From Qipengyuania citrea (lineage in GTDB: Bacteria; Pseudomonadota; Alphaproteobacteria; Sphingomonadales; Sphingomonadaceae): DNA of 64,000 nucleotides. The stretch's first letter is position 1. Each line of letters opens with the position of its first letter. The DNA lies in contig NZ_JALJZT010000002.1 in the NCBI RefSeq assembly GCF_024171405.1, positions 496,001 to 560,000 of the forward strand, read 5' to 3'. The notes below the pieces were generated by a model. The model worked only from the letters and a program-made list of their open reading frames with translations. It did not search any database and was not told where the DNA came from. The position numbers were made by a program, and so were the translations under genes. This document shows positions 10,204 to 17,817 of the stretch, in pieces.

Positions 10204-10287
10204 CGTCATTCCTGCGGAGGCAGGGATCCATCCACCTGCGCCGCTGGGCGAAAGCTTGGCTGGACCCCCGCCTTCGCGGGGGTGACG
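10204..10287. repeat. Intergenic palindromic repeat (REP-like)
   Basis: Two 27-bp arms (10204-10230 and 10261-10287) are imperfect inverted copies of each other around a 30-bp centre. The arms read CGTCATTCCTGCGGAGGCAG... and its complement TGGACCCCCGCCTTCGCGGG.... Each arm end also contains a local hairpin. The form resembles widely dispersed alphaproteobacterial intergenic repeats. It lies between udgX and dnaE2 and could attenuate or stabilise the transcript. Confidence 0.8.
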
Positions 10288-10303
10288 AGAGAAGTTGAGG
10301 GCA

Positions 10304-11773
10304 TCATGGCGCGGCTAGTTCCGCGAGCCGTGTGCGCACCGCGGCAAGGTCGGCATCGAACAGGCGCGCCTGTTCCTCCCGCGCGGGCCCATCGAGCCGC
10401 AGCAGGTAGGACGGATGCGCGGTGACCCACAGTTCGCTGCCATCCTCGAGCGGGATGGGGCGGCCGCGTGCCTTCGTGATGCTGACCGTCTTGCCCAGCA
10501 TCCCGCGCGCCGCACTGGCGCCCATGGCCAGCACCAGTTTGGGCTGCACGATCGCGCGTTCGCTTTCGATCCACCAACGGCAGGTGTCGATTTCCTTCGC
10601 GCCCGGGTTCTGGTGCAGCCGCCGCTTGCCGCGCTGGACATATTTGAAATGCTTCACCGTATTGGTGACATAGGCGCCGCGCCGGTCGATCCTGGCCTTT
10701 TCCAGATGCACATCGAGCAATTGCCCGGCGGGCCCGACGAAGGGGCGTCCCGACAAATCCTCCTGGTCGCCCGGCTGTTCGCCCACGATCATGAGTGCGG
10801 CATCGTCCGGCCCCTCGCCCATCACCGCATGGTTGTCGAGCTGGCCGATCGGGCATTTGCGGCAGGCATGGATCGCCTTGTCGATCGCCGCCAGCGTATC
10901 GGGCCGGTCCTCCAGCCCGTCCGCGAACAGCGACTTGCCCTTGTCGACCATCTGCGCCTCGCGGTTCTGCGCGCCCGCCACCAGTTCGGGGATGAGCGCG
11001 GCTTCGGGCATGTTCTTCCAGTATTTCTTGGGCATTTCCTTGAGCATCGCGCCGATCTTCAGCCGCGCGGGATTGAAGATCGAGGCGTAATAGCTACGCC
11101 ACAGATCTTCCGTCGGATCCCCTTCGGGCGCATCGGACCGCTCGGCCGGCGGGCCTTCGGACATGGTCGTCCCGTCCCAGTGCAGCGAACCGCGCGGGGT
11201 CAGGATCGACCAGCGCATGTTCGCAAAGCGCCGCATGAAGAAGCCCGCATTGGCGCGCAGGATATGGTGATCGGGTTCGAACCAGGCGACGTAATGCTCG
11301 CCCACCTCATCATCCTTGTCCTCCACCAGCCGGAAGCGGACGAAGGCATGCATCTTGTGGCTGTCGCGGCGCACATTCTTGGCCAGCTCCTCCACCCGGC
11401 GCACATCGGGGTCGGCCTTGTCCTCCATGATCCGCCCGTTCGCCTGCAACCGCCACAGCAGGCGATAGAGCAGCGCGAACCGCTCGGGGTCGGAATGGAG
11501 GATGGCATTGCGCGCCAGCGTCACGAAGCGCTTGCTCGCGCGCACCAGCCGTGCATCGGCGGGCGGGACGGGCATGCCCCGTTCGCTTCCCGCAGCCGGT
11601 GCGGCCGCGAACAGGTCGCCATTGCCGCCCGGCTCGACCCAGGCGATACGATCGGGCGGGACCTCGCATTGCACCAGCGTGCGGGCCTGCTCGCGCCAGA
11701 ACTCGAAATCGTCCGGCTCGGGCAGGTGGACCACGTGATAGGTGTCAGCTTGCAGATGCTGGAGAGCGCTCAT
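10304..11773 (-). CDS. udgX: DUF4130-UdgX fusion, uracil-DNA cross-linking glycosylase family
   Basis: 489 residues in two parts. Residues about 1-275 form a DUF4130-type domain (TIGR03915-like). Residues about 285-489 form a family-4-like uracil-DNA glycosylase domain with motif A GEQPGDQED (331-339), Fe-S cysteines C304, C307 and C398, motif HPSYLL near the end and the UdgX-specific loop KRRLH (383-387). In characterised UdgX the loop is KRRIH and its histidine bonds covalently to the abasic site; here H387 is kept and I becomes L. It overlaps the radical SAM gene by 4 bp, so the pair is translationally coupled and sits in the SOS mutasome block. Confidence 0.93.
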   Translation of the reverse strand: MSALQHLQADTYHVVHLPEPDDFEFWREQARTLVQCEVPPDRIAWVEPGGNGDLFAAAPAAGSERGMPVPPADARLVRASKRFVTLARNAILHSDPERFALLYRLLWRLQANGRIMEDKADPDVRRVEELAKNVRRDSHKMHAFVRFRLVEDKDDEVGEHYVAWFEPDHHILRANAGFFMRRFANMRWSILTPRGSLHWDGTTMSEGPPAERSDAPEGDPTEDLWRSYYASIFNPARLKIGAMLKEMPKKYWKNMPEAALIPELVAGAQNREAQMVDKGKSLFADGLEDRPDTLAAIDKAIHACRKCPIGQLDNHAVMGEGPDDAALMIVGEQPGDQEDLSGRPFVGPAGQLLDVHLEKARIDRRGAYVTNTVKHFKYVQRGKRRLHQNPGAKEIDTCRWWIESERAIVQPKLVLAMGASAARGMLGKTVSITKARGRPIPLEDGSELWVTAHPSYLLRLDGPAREEQARLFDADLAAVRTRLAELAAP

Positions 11774-13014
11774 GCGGTGAACAGCTCCAGCTGCTCGGTC
11801 TTGGGCGCGAGCAGGCTGCGCAGGTCGGCACGGTCGGTCAGCATGACGGGGCGCCAGTCGACGGTGCAGATAAAGGGCCGCACCTTGGTCACCGACAGCG
11901 TCAGCCGCGCCACATCGTCGAGCCGCAGATTGCGATGGCGCCGGCTGGCGAGGATCTTGCCCACCGCTTTCACCCCCAGCCCGGGGACGCGCAGCAATTG
12001 TTCCTTGGTGGCGCGGTTGACATCGACCGGGAACTGTTCGCGGAATTTGAGCGCCCAGGCGAGCTTGGGATCGATGTCGAGCGGCAGGTTCCCGTCCGCC
12101 TCGGTCGCCTGCATCACCTCGGCGGGCTTGTAGCCGTAGAACCGCATCAGCCAGTCGGACTGGTAGAGCCGGTGTTCGCGGATCAGCGGCGGGCGTTTGA
12201 GCGGAAGCACCGCGCTGGCATCGGGGATCGGCGAGAAGGCGCTGTAATAGACGCGGCGCAGGCGGAAATTGTCATACAGCCGGCTTGCCTTGCCGACGAT
12301 ATCCGCATCGGTGGCGGCATCGGCGCCGACGATCATCTGCGTCGACTGGCCCGCGGGGGCGAAGCGCGGTGCGTGCTTGAAGCGCTTTCTGGCGTCTTTC
12401 AGTTCGCTTATGTCGCTCTTGACCCGGCCCATCGCGCCTTCGATCTGCCGCGCATCCTTGTCGGGCGCGAGCCGGGTGAGGCCGCTGTCGGTCGGCAGTT
12501 CGACATTGATCGATACGCGGTCGGCATAAAGCCCCGCCTGGTGGACGATCTCGGCATCGGCCTCGGGAATGGTCTTGAGATGGATGTATCCGCGAAAATC
12601 GTGCTCTTCCCGCAGGATACGGGCGACTTCTACCAGCTGTTCCATCGTGTGGTTCGAGTTCTTCACAATGCCCGAGGACAGGAACAGCCCCTCGATGTAA
12701 TTGCGCCGGTAGAAGGACAGCGTGAGGTCGACCACCTCCTGCGGCGTGAACCGCGCCCGCGCGACGTTCGAGCTCTTGCGGTTGACGCAGTAATGGCAGT
12801 CGAACACGCAGTGATTGGTCAGCAGGATCTTGAGCAGCGAGATACAGCGGCCATCGGGTGCATAGGCATGGCAGATGCCCATCCCCTCGGTCGAACCGAT
12901 TCCCTTACCGCCCATGCTGGTGCGTTTGGCCGTGCCCGAGGACGCGCAGGAAGCGTCGTATTTTGCCGCGTCGGCGAGAATCTCGAGCTTCTGAAGGACG
13001 GTTTGCGTGGTCAT
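11770..13014 (-). CDS. Putative DNA modification/repair radical SAM protein
   Basis: 414 residues from ATG 13014. The radical SAM cluster motif is CVFDCHYC (C-x3-C-x2-C). A further N-terminal stretch is rich in Cys (CASSGTAKR, GICHAYAPDGRC). A helix-hairpin-helix near the C-terminus (LLRVPGLGVKAVGKILASRR) suggests DNA contact. The family (TIGR03916-like) is known to pair with DUF4130/UdgX proteins; its reaction is not established. An upstream in-frame ATG (13041) was rejected because the start at 13014 sits exactly where transcription should begin from the promoter at 13021-13049. Confidence 0.92.
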   Translation of the reverse strand: MTTQTVLQKLEILADAAKYDASCASSGTAKRTSMGGKGIGSTEGMGICHAYAPDGRCISLLKILLTNHCVFDCHYCVNRKSSNVARARFTPQEVVDLTLSFYRRNYIEGLFLSSGIVKNSNHTMEQLVEVARILREEHDFRGYIHLKTIPEADAEIVHQAGLYADRVSINVELPTDSGLTRLAPDKDARQIEGAMGRVKSDISELKDARKRFKHAPRFAPAGQSTQMIVGADAATDADIVGKASRLYDNFRLRRVYYSAFSPIPDASAVLPLKRPPLIREHRLYQSDWLMRFYGYKPAEVMQATEADGNLPLDIDPKLAWALKFREQFPVDVNRATKEQLLRVPGLGVKAVGKILASRRHRNLRLDDVARLTLSVTKVRPFICTVDWRPVMLTDRADLRSLLAPKTEQLELFTA

Positions 13015-13016
13015 CC

Positions 13017-13049
13017 GTTCTATATATGTTCCACGCAACATCTTGCCAA
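13017..13049 (-). promoter_or_regulatory. LexA box overlapping a promoter for the radical SAM-udgX operon
   Basis: On the plus strand GTTC-TATATAT-GTTC spans 13017-13031, the alphaproteobacterial LexA box. On the minus strand TTGGCA (13044-13049), a 17-bp spacer and TATATA (13021-13026) form a near-consensus promoter whose -10 lies inside the box. The expected start, 7 bp past the -10, coincides with the A of ATG 13014, so the mRNA may be leaderless. No Shine-Dalgarno sequence is present. Confidence 0.87.
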
Positions 13050-13074
13050 TGTCGAATGATGCATTGAGGCGGTT

Positions 13075-14649
13075 TCAGGCACACAAACCGTGCAGGTACC
13101 AGTCGGGAGGGCCGCCCCGGCCATCGCCGATGATGCCCAGGCGGTAGATCCAGTACCGCCGGCCGGCTTCGTCCTCGATCCGGTAATAGTCGCGCAGCCG
13201 CGCGCCGCCGCGTTCGCGCCACCATTCAGGCGCGATGCGTTCGGGCCCTTCAACCCGTGCCACCTCGTGCACTTGCCCGCGCCAGCGAAACCGCTGCGGA
13301 TAGCCATCGGGCGTCGCATAGAGCACGGCAATGCTTTCGGGACTGTCGAGCAGTTTGAGCGGGCGCGCATGGAAAGCGAGCTGCCCTTGCGAGGATGCCT
13401 CGGGTTCGAGCGGCGGCTGCCAGCGCTGTGCACGCTCGGGAATATGGCTGGCAAAGGGCACGGGGCGGGTAACCGCCTGCGCCCCGAGACGGACGGTCAG
13501 CCGGTCGATACAGGCCGCCAGCGACGTGCCATGGGTTTCCGCTGCGGTTTCGATATCGTTCTGGGCAAGTGCCAGCGGTTCCGCCCAACTTGCCCGCAGG
13601 CGCAGCATCTCGATCCCGAACCCGGCATCCACATCGTCGAGCCGTGCCGCGAACAGCCGGACGATATGCGCCGGATCGCGTGTCGCGGCCGCCAGTTCGA
13701 GCCGGCGAACCACCACTTCGCCATCGACGCGCCACAGCCCCAGTTCGAGACGCCGGGCACCCTGCCCCTGCCCCTCGAGCTCGCGCGCCATATCCCCGGC
13801 AAGATCGGTGACCACCGTATCGAGCAACTGGCGATGGCGGATCGGTTCGAGCAAGCGCCGCTGGACTAGCGGCACCTGCTGCGGAACCACGGGCAGCAGC
13901 GGTTCGGGCACGCGGCCGAGCAGCTGGTCGAGCCGGACCAGCGGGTTGGCGGCAGGCGACTTGCGATTGCGGAAACGGCGCTGGATCGCATCGCGCCCCA
14001 GGGTCGCGATCTCGCCCAGCCGCTTGAGCCCCAGCCGGCGCAACACGGTCACCACGTCCTGGTCGAGCCGCAGCGCGGCCACCGGCAGATCGGACAGGGC
14101 GCGTTCGATCGCGTCGGCCCCCTCGACGATAGCCCCGTCGCGGCCATGATGCGCCAGCGCCCAGGCGGCTCCGGCGGTGGGCGCAATCGCCGTGCGAACC
14201 GCCAGCTGCCGCTGGGCAAAGGCCTGCTGCACATCGGCAAGCAGCCGGTTTTCCCCGCCGAAGAGATGCGCCACCGCGGTCACATCGACCAGCAGCCCAT
14301 CGGGCGGGTCGAGCGCGGACCACGGCCCCCAGCGCTGCGCCCAGATCGCCAGGGTCTCGAGAAAGCCGAGATCGCCCGCCGGATCGCTGGGCGCGGTGGC
14401 GATTTCGGGGCAGAGCGTACGCGCATCGGCGAGCATCATGCCCTTGTGCGCGCCGGCTGCCGCGCCCGCACGGTTGACCGCCTCGATTCGCGGGCCGTGC
14501 GCGGTATCGGCGATCAGCACCAGCGGCCGGGCGGCGAGCGCCCCGGCCTGCTTGCCCGTCACCATCTGCCAGCGATCCATCGCCAGCGCGGGAAGCCAGA
14601 TCGACAGGATGCGGCGGGTGCGGAAGCTACCCTTTTGCGGGGGGCTCAC
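13075..14649 (-). CDS. imuB: Y-family polymerase-like mutasome protein ImuB
   Basis: 524 residues from GTG 14649, whose first bases overlap the imuA stop codon (GTGA). An ATG at 14691 in the same frame is the alternative. The protein begins near RRILSIWLPALAMDRW, typical of ImuB. It has a Y-family fold with palm and fingers (LLVDVTAVAHLFGGE) and a little-finger region, but not the full set of catalytic acidic residues expected of an active polymerase. ImuB recruits DnaE2 to the beta clamp. Operon partner of imuA. Confidence 0.93.
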   Translation of the reverse strand: MSPPQKGSFRTRRILSIWLPALAMDRWQMVTGKQAGALAARPLVLIADTAHGPRIEAVNRAGAAAGAHKGMMLADARTLCPEIATAPSDPAGDLGFLETLAIWAQRWGPWSALDPPDGLLVDVTAVAHLFGGENRLLADVQQAFAQRQLAVRTAIAPTAGAAWALAHHGRDGAIVEGADAIERALSDLPVAALRLDQDVVTVLRRLGLKRLGEIATLGRDAIQRRFRNRKSPAANPLVRLDQLLGRVPEPLLPVVPQQVPLVQRRLLEPIRHRQLLDTVVTDLAGDMARELEGQGQGARRLELGLWRVDGEVVVRRLELAAATRDPAHIVRLFAARLDDVDAGFGIEMLRLRASWAEPLALAQNDIETAAETHGTSLAACIDRLTVRLGAQAVTRPVPFASHIPERAQRWQPPLEPEASSQGQLAFHARPLKLLDSPESIAVLYATPDGYPQRFRWRGQVHEVARVEGPERIAPEWWRERGGARLRDYYRIEDEAGRRYWIYRLGIIGDGRGGPPDWYLHGLCA

Positions 14650-15428
14650 GCCCGGCGCAGCGGGCGCCGCTGGCGCAATCCCGCCGTCCAATTGCCAAGT
14701 ATCTCATCGCCTGCACCGCGAGCCTTGCTGGCGGTAAGATCGCCTTGCTCTTCGGCCAGCAGCCATGTGCCGGGTGCATGCGCGCGGGCGCGGAACAGTT
14801 CGGCCTGCCAGCGCGGCAGGCCGGGAGCCTGCGCATTCCAGTGCGGCGCGGCGGAGGGGGCCGAGGCGATCTCCCACCGCATCCGTGCCGAGGACAGGTC
14901 GCGCGCCGCATCGATCCGGACGAGGAACAGCGGCACGCCATGTTTTTCCCCCGCCAGCGTCAGGCGGCGCGAGGCGGTGAAGTCGAGCGCCTTGGGGTTG
15001 CCGGCAATCTCGCCCACCACGAAGGCAAGATCGCGGCAGCGCAGCCCTTCCTCCAGCGCAAAAAGCGCGTCCTCGCATTTTTCGGCGAGCACATGGATCA
15101 CCCGCCCCTGCAACAGCTCCGGCAGTCCGGCACGATAGGGCCGCCCCGTACGCCGCGCCGCCTCGCGCGTCTGGACCCACAGCACGCTACGCCGGTCCTG
15201 CGCCTCGCAGCCATCCCCCCGCGACATATTGCTCCAATCGTCGAGCGCCAGCGCCAGCGCGGCACCCGTCCCTGCCCCCTCGCGCGAGGAAGCGAACACT
15301 TCATTGTGCAGGGCCAGCCCCCGGCTAGCCGCCAGCCCCGGACGCCAGCGCGCACTGCGCCGTGCAGATAGCGCGGCGACGTCTTCGAAGGCCGTGAGCG
15401 GCAAGGAGGCAAAATCGGGCTGGGACAT
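14646..15428 (-). CDS. imuA: Mutasome accessory protein ImuA
   Basis: 260 residues, RecA/SulA-like fold without a clear Walker A motif, as usual for ImuA. The segments LALALDDWSNM, SVLWVQTREAARRTGRPYRAGL and VIHVLAEKCEDALFALEEGLRC match the family by eye. ImuA partners ImuB and DnaE2 in damage-induced mutagenesis. It is the first gene after the promoter at 15452-15480, with the start ATG 15428 about 17 bp past the predicted transcription start. Confidence 0.9.
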   Translation of the reverse strand: MSQPDFASLPLTAFEDVAALSARRSARWRPGLAASRGLALHNEVFASSREGAGTGAALALALDDWSNMSRGDGCEAQDRRSVLWVQTREAARRTGRPYRAGLPELLQGRVIHVLAEKCEDALFALEEGLRCRDLAFVVGEIAGNPKALDFTASRRLTLAGEKHGVPLFLVRIDAARDLSSARMRWEIASAPSAAPHWNAQAPGLPRWQAELFRARAHAPGTWLLAEEQGDLTASKARGAGDEILGNWTAGLRQRRPLRRA

Positions 15429-15445
15429 AGGGGAACGACTCGTTC

Positions 15446-15480
15446 GTTCCGGTTATGTTCCATATCGGATCGATTCGCAA
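15446..15480 (-). promoter_or_regulatory. LexA box and promoter for imuA-imuB
   Basis: GTTC-CGGTTAT-GTTC spans 15446-15460 on the plus strand. On the minus strand TTGCGA (15475-15480), 17 bp and CATAAC (15452-15457) place the -10 element inside the LexA box. The geometry is the same as at the radical SAM promoter, which supports SOS control of both transcripts. Confidence 0.87.
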
Positions 15481-15571
15481 TTCGGCGCAGCGGGTTCTCC
15501 CGTCGTCGCACAGCGGGACCGAACCGCCGCCTCATCCATTGGTCAGACAACACCCTTTGAAGGAGAGACCC

Positions 15572-16057
15572 ATGAAACACACCGCTGGAAACCCCGACGA
15601 ACTGAAAACCAAATTCTGGAAGGCGCTGGCCGATTCGCCCTTCCTGTTCCTCCAGCTCGACGGGCACAGCGCGACCGCGGTGCCGATGAGCCCGCAGCTC
15701 GACAAGGATGCCAACAGTTCGATCTGGTTCTTCACCCATACCAAAAGCGATTTCGCCAAACTCGGCCGCGCCACCGCGACCTTCGAAAGTAAGGGCCACG
15801 AACTCTTCGCCCGCTTCGACGGTACGCTGACGCGCGAAACCAGCCAGGAACGCTTCGACCAGTTCTGGAATAACTTCGTCGAGGCCTGGTACGATGGCGG
15901 CAAGGACGATCCCGACATCGTCTTCCTGCGCATGGACCTCGGCGATGCCGAAATCTGGGACGGCGACCTTGGCCTGCTCAACACCGCCAAGATGGCGCTG
16001 GGCCGCAATGTGCGCGACGAGGCCGAGGAACGGCACGCCGAAGCAGTCGACCTGTGA
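15572..16057 (+). CDS. Pyridoxamine 5'-phosphate oxidase-fold general stress protein
   Basis: 161 residues from ATG 15572, with AAGGAGAG five bases upstream; an in-frame upstream start has no ribosome site. FWKALADSPFLFLQL, SSIWFFTHTKSDFAKL and DPDIVFLRMDLGDAEIWDG are typical of the split-barrel flavin-binding general stress protein 26 family (COG3871 type). It probably binds FMN/FAD; the substrate is unknown. It is divergent from imuA and followed by a strong terminator. Confidence 0.88.
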   Translation: MKHTAGNPDELKTKFWKALADSPFLFLQLDGHSATAVPMSPQLDKDANSSIWFFTHTKSDFAKLGRATATFESKGHELFARFDGTLTRETSQERFDQFWNNFVEAWYDGGKDDPDIVFLRMDLGDAEIWDGDLGLLNTAKMALGRNVRDEAEERHAEAVDL

Positions 16058-16080
16058 TGGACGGCTGACCTCAAACGACA

Positions 16081-16117
16081 AGGGCCGCGTTCCATCCGGA
16101 GCGCGGCCCTCTTTTTT
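16081..16117 (+). terminator. Rho-independent terminator
   Basis: Stem AGGGCCGCG (16081-16089) pairs with CGCGGCCCT (16102-16110), followed by six T at 16112-16117. It ends the transcript of the stress protein gene. Confidence 0.9.
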
Positions 16118-16129
16118 GCCAGCAACCAA

Positions 16130-17713
16130 TCAGTCGTGCGCGCGGGGCGGATGGATCGGGATAGCCGTTTCCTCACCCGCAACGGCATCGACCACTTCGA
16201 CGATCCCCTGCCCAAGATGGCTGCGCCTGCGGCTGTAGAGGAAGTAGACGAGGAAGCCGATCGCGCTCCACGCCGGCAGGACGATCATCGCTTCGCTCGG
16301 CAGGTTGAGGAACAGGAACAGGCAGCCCAAGATCGTTGCGGGGCCGACAAACCACAGCCCCTTCACGCGGAAATGGCGATGCACGTCGGGGCGCTGCCGG
16401 CGCAGCACCATCACCGCCACCGCGACCATGGCGAAGGCGTAGAGCGTTCCCGCATTGGCGATATCGGCCAGCTGGCCCACTGGGAAAAACGCCGCCCCTA
16501 CCGCCACCACGATCCCCGTCAGCGCGGTCACCACATGCGGCGTCTGCCAGCGTGGGTGCACGCGGCTGAGGAAATCGGGCAGCAGCCCGTCGCGGCTCAT
16601 CACGAAGAAAATGCGCGTCTGCGCAAACAGCAGCACCAGGATCACCGAGGGCAGCGCGAGAAAGGCGGCCACGCCGAGCACGTTGCCCACGCCCGACCAA
16701 CCGATCTGGCGCAGCACATGCGCCAGCGCCTCGTTCGAACAGACCAGCGCATCGGCGTGAACCGACAGGGCACACTGACGTGCGAGCTCCTCCGACCCCG
16801 CGGGAAACGGGATCCCGTCCGGTCCCATGATCGGCTGGCCGCCGATGGTCCCGATCGCCCCCGCAGCGACGAGGATGTAGAACAGCGTGCAGAACAACAG
16901 CGAGCCGACCAGGCCGAGCGGCACGTTGCGCTGCGGGTCCTTGGTTTCCTCCGCCGCGGTCGAGACCGCGTCGAACCCGACATAGGCGAAGAAGATCGTC
17001 GCTGCCGCACCGACCGCGCCCAGTCCCGAACCAAAGCCGCCGAACACGCCAGCGGGCAGGAACGGGTTGAACCGCTCGGCCTCGAAGGCGGGGCTGGTCA
17101 GCGTCAGCGCGATGAACGCGATCAGCGCGGTCACCTTGATCGTCACCAGCACCGCATTGAATTTGGCGCTTTCGCTGGTTCCGATGATGAGCAGCCCGGT
17201 GATCAGCAGCGCGATGACCATTGCAGGCAGGTTGATCAGCCCGCCCTCCACGCCGCCCAGCGCGAGCGGCCCAGCCGATAGCCAGCTTGGCAAGGCCACG
17301 CCCAGCGTCTCGTCGAGGATACTGCCCACGAAATACCCCGACCAGCCGACCGAGACCGCGCTGGCCGCGATGGCGTATTCCAGCACCAGCGCCCAGCCCA
17401 CCGTCCAGGCGAGGAGTTCGCCCATCGTCGCATAGGTATAGGTATAGGCCGACCCCGACACCGGTATGGTTGCGGCGATTTCGGCATAGCACAGCGCGGC
17501 CACGACACAGACCGCCCCCGCAATCGCGAAGGCGAGCATCAGCCCCGGCCCCGCCTTCTGCGCGCCCGCGGCCGTCAGCACGAAAATTCCTGTCCCGATG
17601 ATGCAGCCGATGCCGAACAGCATCAGTTGTATGCCGCCCAGCGAACGCTTGAGCGACTTCTTCTCAGCAGCCGCGAGGATTGCATCCAGCGGCTTCACCC
17701 TGTCGAAAATCAT
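16130..17713 (-). CDS. APC-family amino acid permease
   Basis: 527 residues with about 12-14 hydrophobic segments. The signature GCIIGTGIFVLTAAGA in TM1 is the substrate-binding unwound helix of amino acid/polyamine/organocation transporters of the YfnA/CAT type. A periplasmic loop with paired cysteines lies at about 310-335 (ARQCALSVHADALVCSNEA). Substrate is probably a cationic or neutral amino acid. The intergenic stretch to the next gene (17714-17817) holds nothing I recognise. Confidence 0.9.
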   Translation of the reverse strand: MIFDRVKPLDAILAAAEKKSLKRSLGGIQLMLFGIGCIIGTGIFVLTAAGAQKAGPGLMLAFAIAGAVCVVAALCYAEIAATIPVSGSAYTYTYATMGELLAWTVGWALVLEYAIAASAVSVGWSGYFVGSILDETLGVALPSWLSAGPLALGGVEGGLINLPAMVIALLITGLLIIGTSESAKFNAVLVTIKVTALIAFIALTLTSPAFEAERFNPFLPAGVFGGFGSGLGAVGAAATIFFAYVGFDAVSTAAEETKDPQRNVPLGLVGSLLFCTLFYILVAAGAIGTIGGQPIMGPDGIPFPAGSEELARQCALSVHADALVCSNEALAHVLRQIGWSGVGNVLGVAAFLALPSVILVLLFAQTRIFFVMSRDGLLPDFLSRVHPRWQTPHVVTALTGIVVAVGAAFFPVGQLADIANAGTLYAFAMVAVAVMVLRRQRPDVHRHFRVKGLWFVGPATILGCLFLFLNLPSEAMIVLPAWSAIGFLVYFLYSRRRSHLGQGIVEVVDAVAGEETAIPIHPPRAHD

Positions 17714-17817
17714 GCGGCCTGTGGCCTCCCCAGGCCCGCCGCAGGACTGCCCCGCTCCGCCAGCCGGAAGCGCGCCAGATACGCGCCATCGCGGCTAACG
17801 GGAAGCAGGATTCCGCA

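Noticed and set aside
6957-10298. Plus-strand ORF of 1113 aa
   Set aside because: It is the antisense shadow of dnaE2, with His/Arg/Gln-rich composition typical of reverse frames in GC-rich DNA. The same holds for 17680-19440, 50845-53364, 10415-12133 and similar long opposite-strand frames.
14650-14691. imuB start at ATG 14691
   Set aside because: It would overlap imuA by 46 bp. GTG 14649 overlaps the imuA stop as GTGA, is the common coupled form, and gives a length closer to the family. The ATG remains possible.
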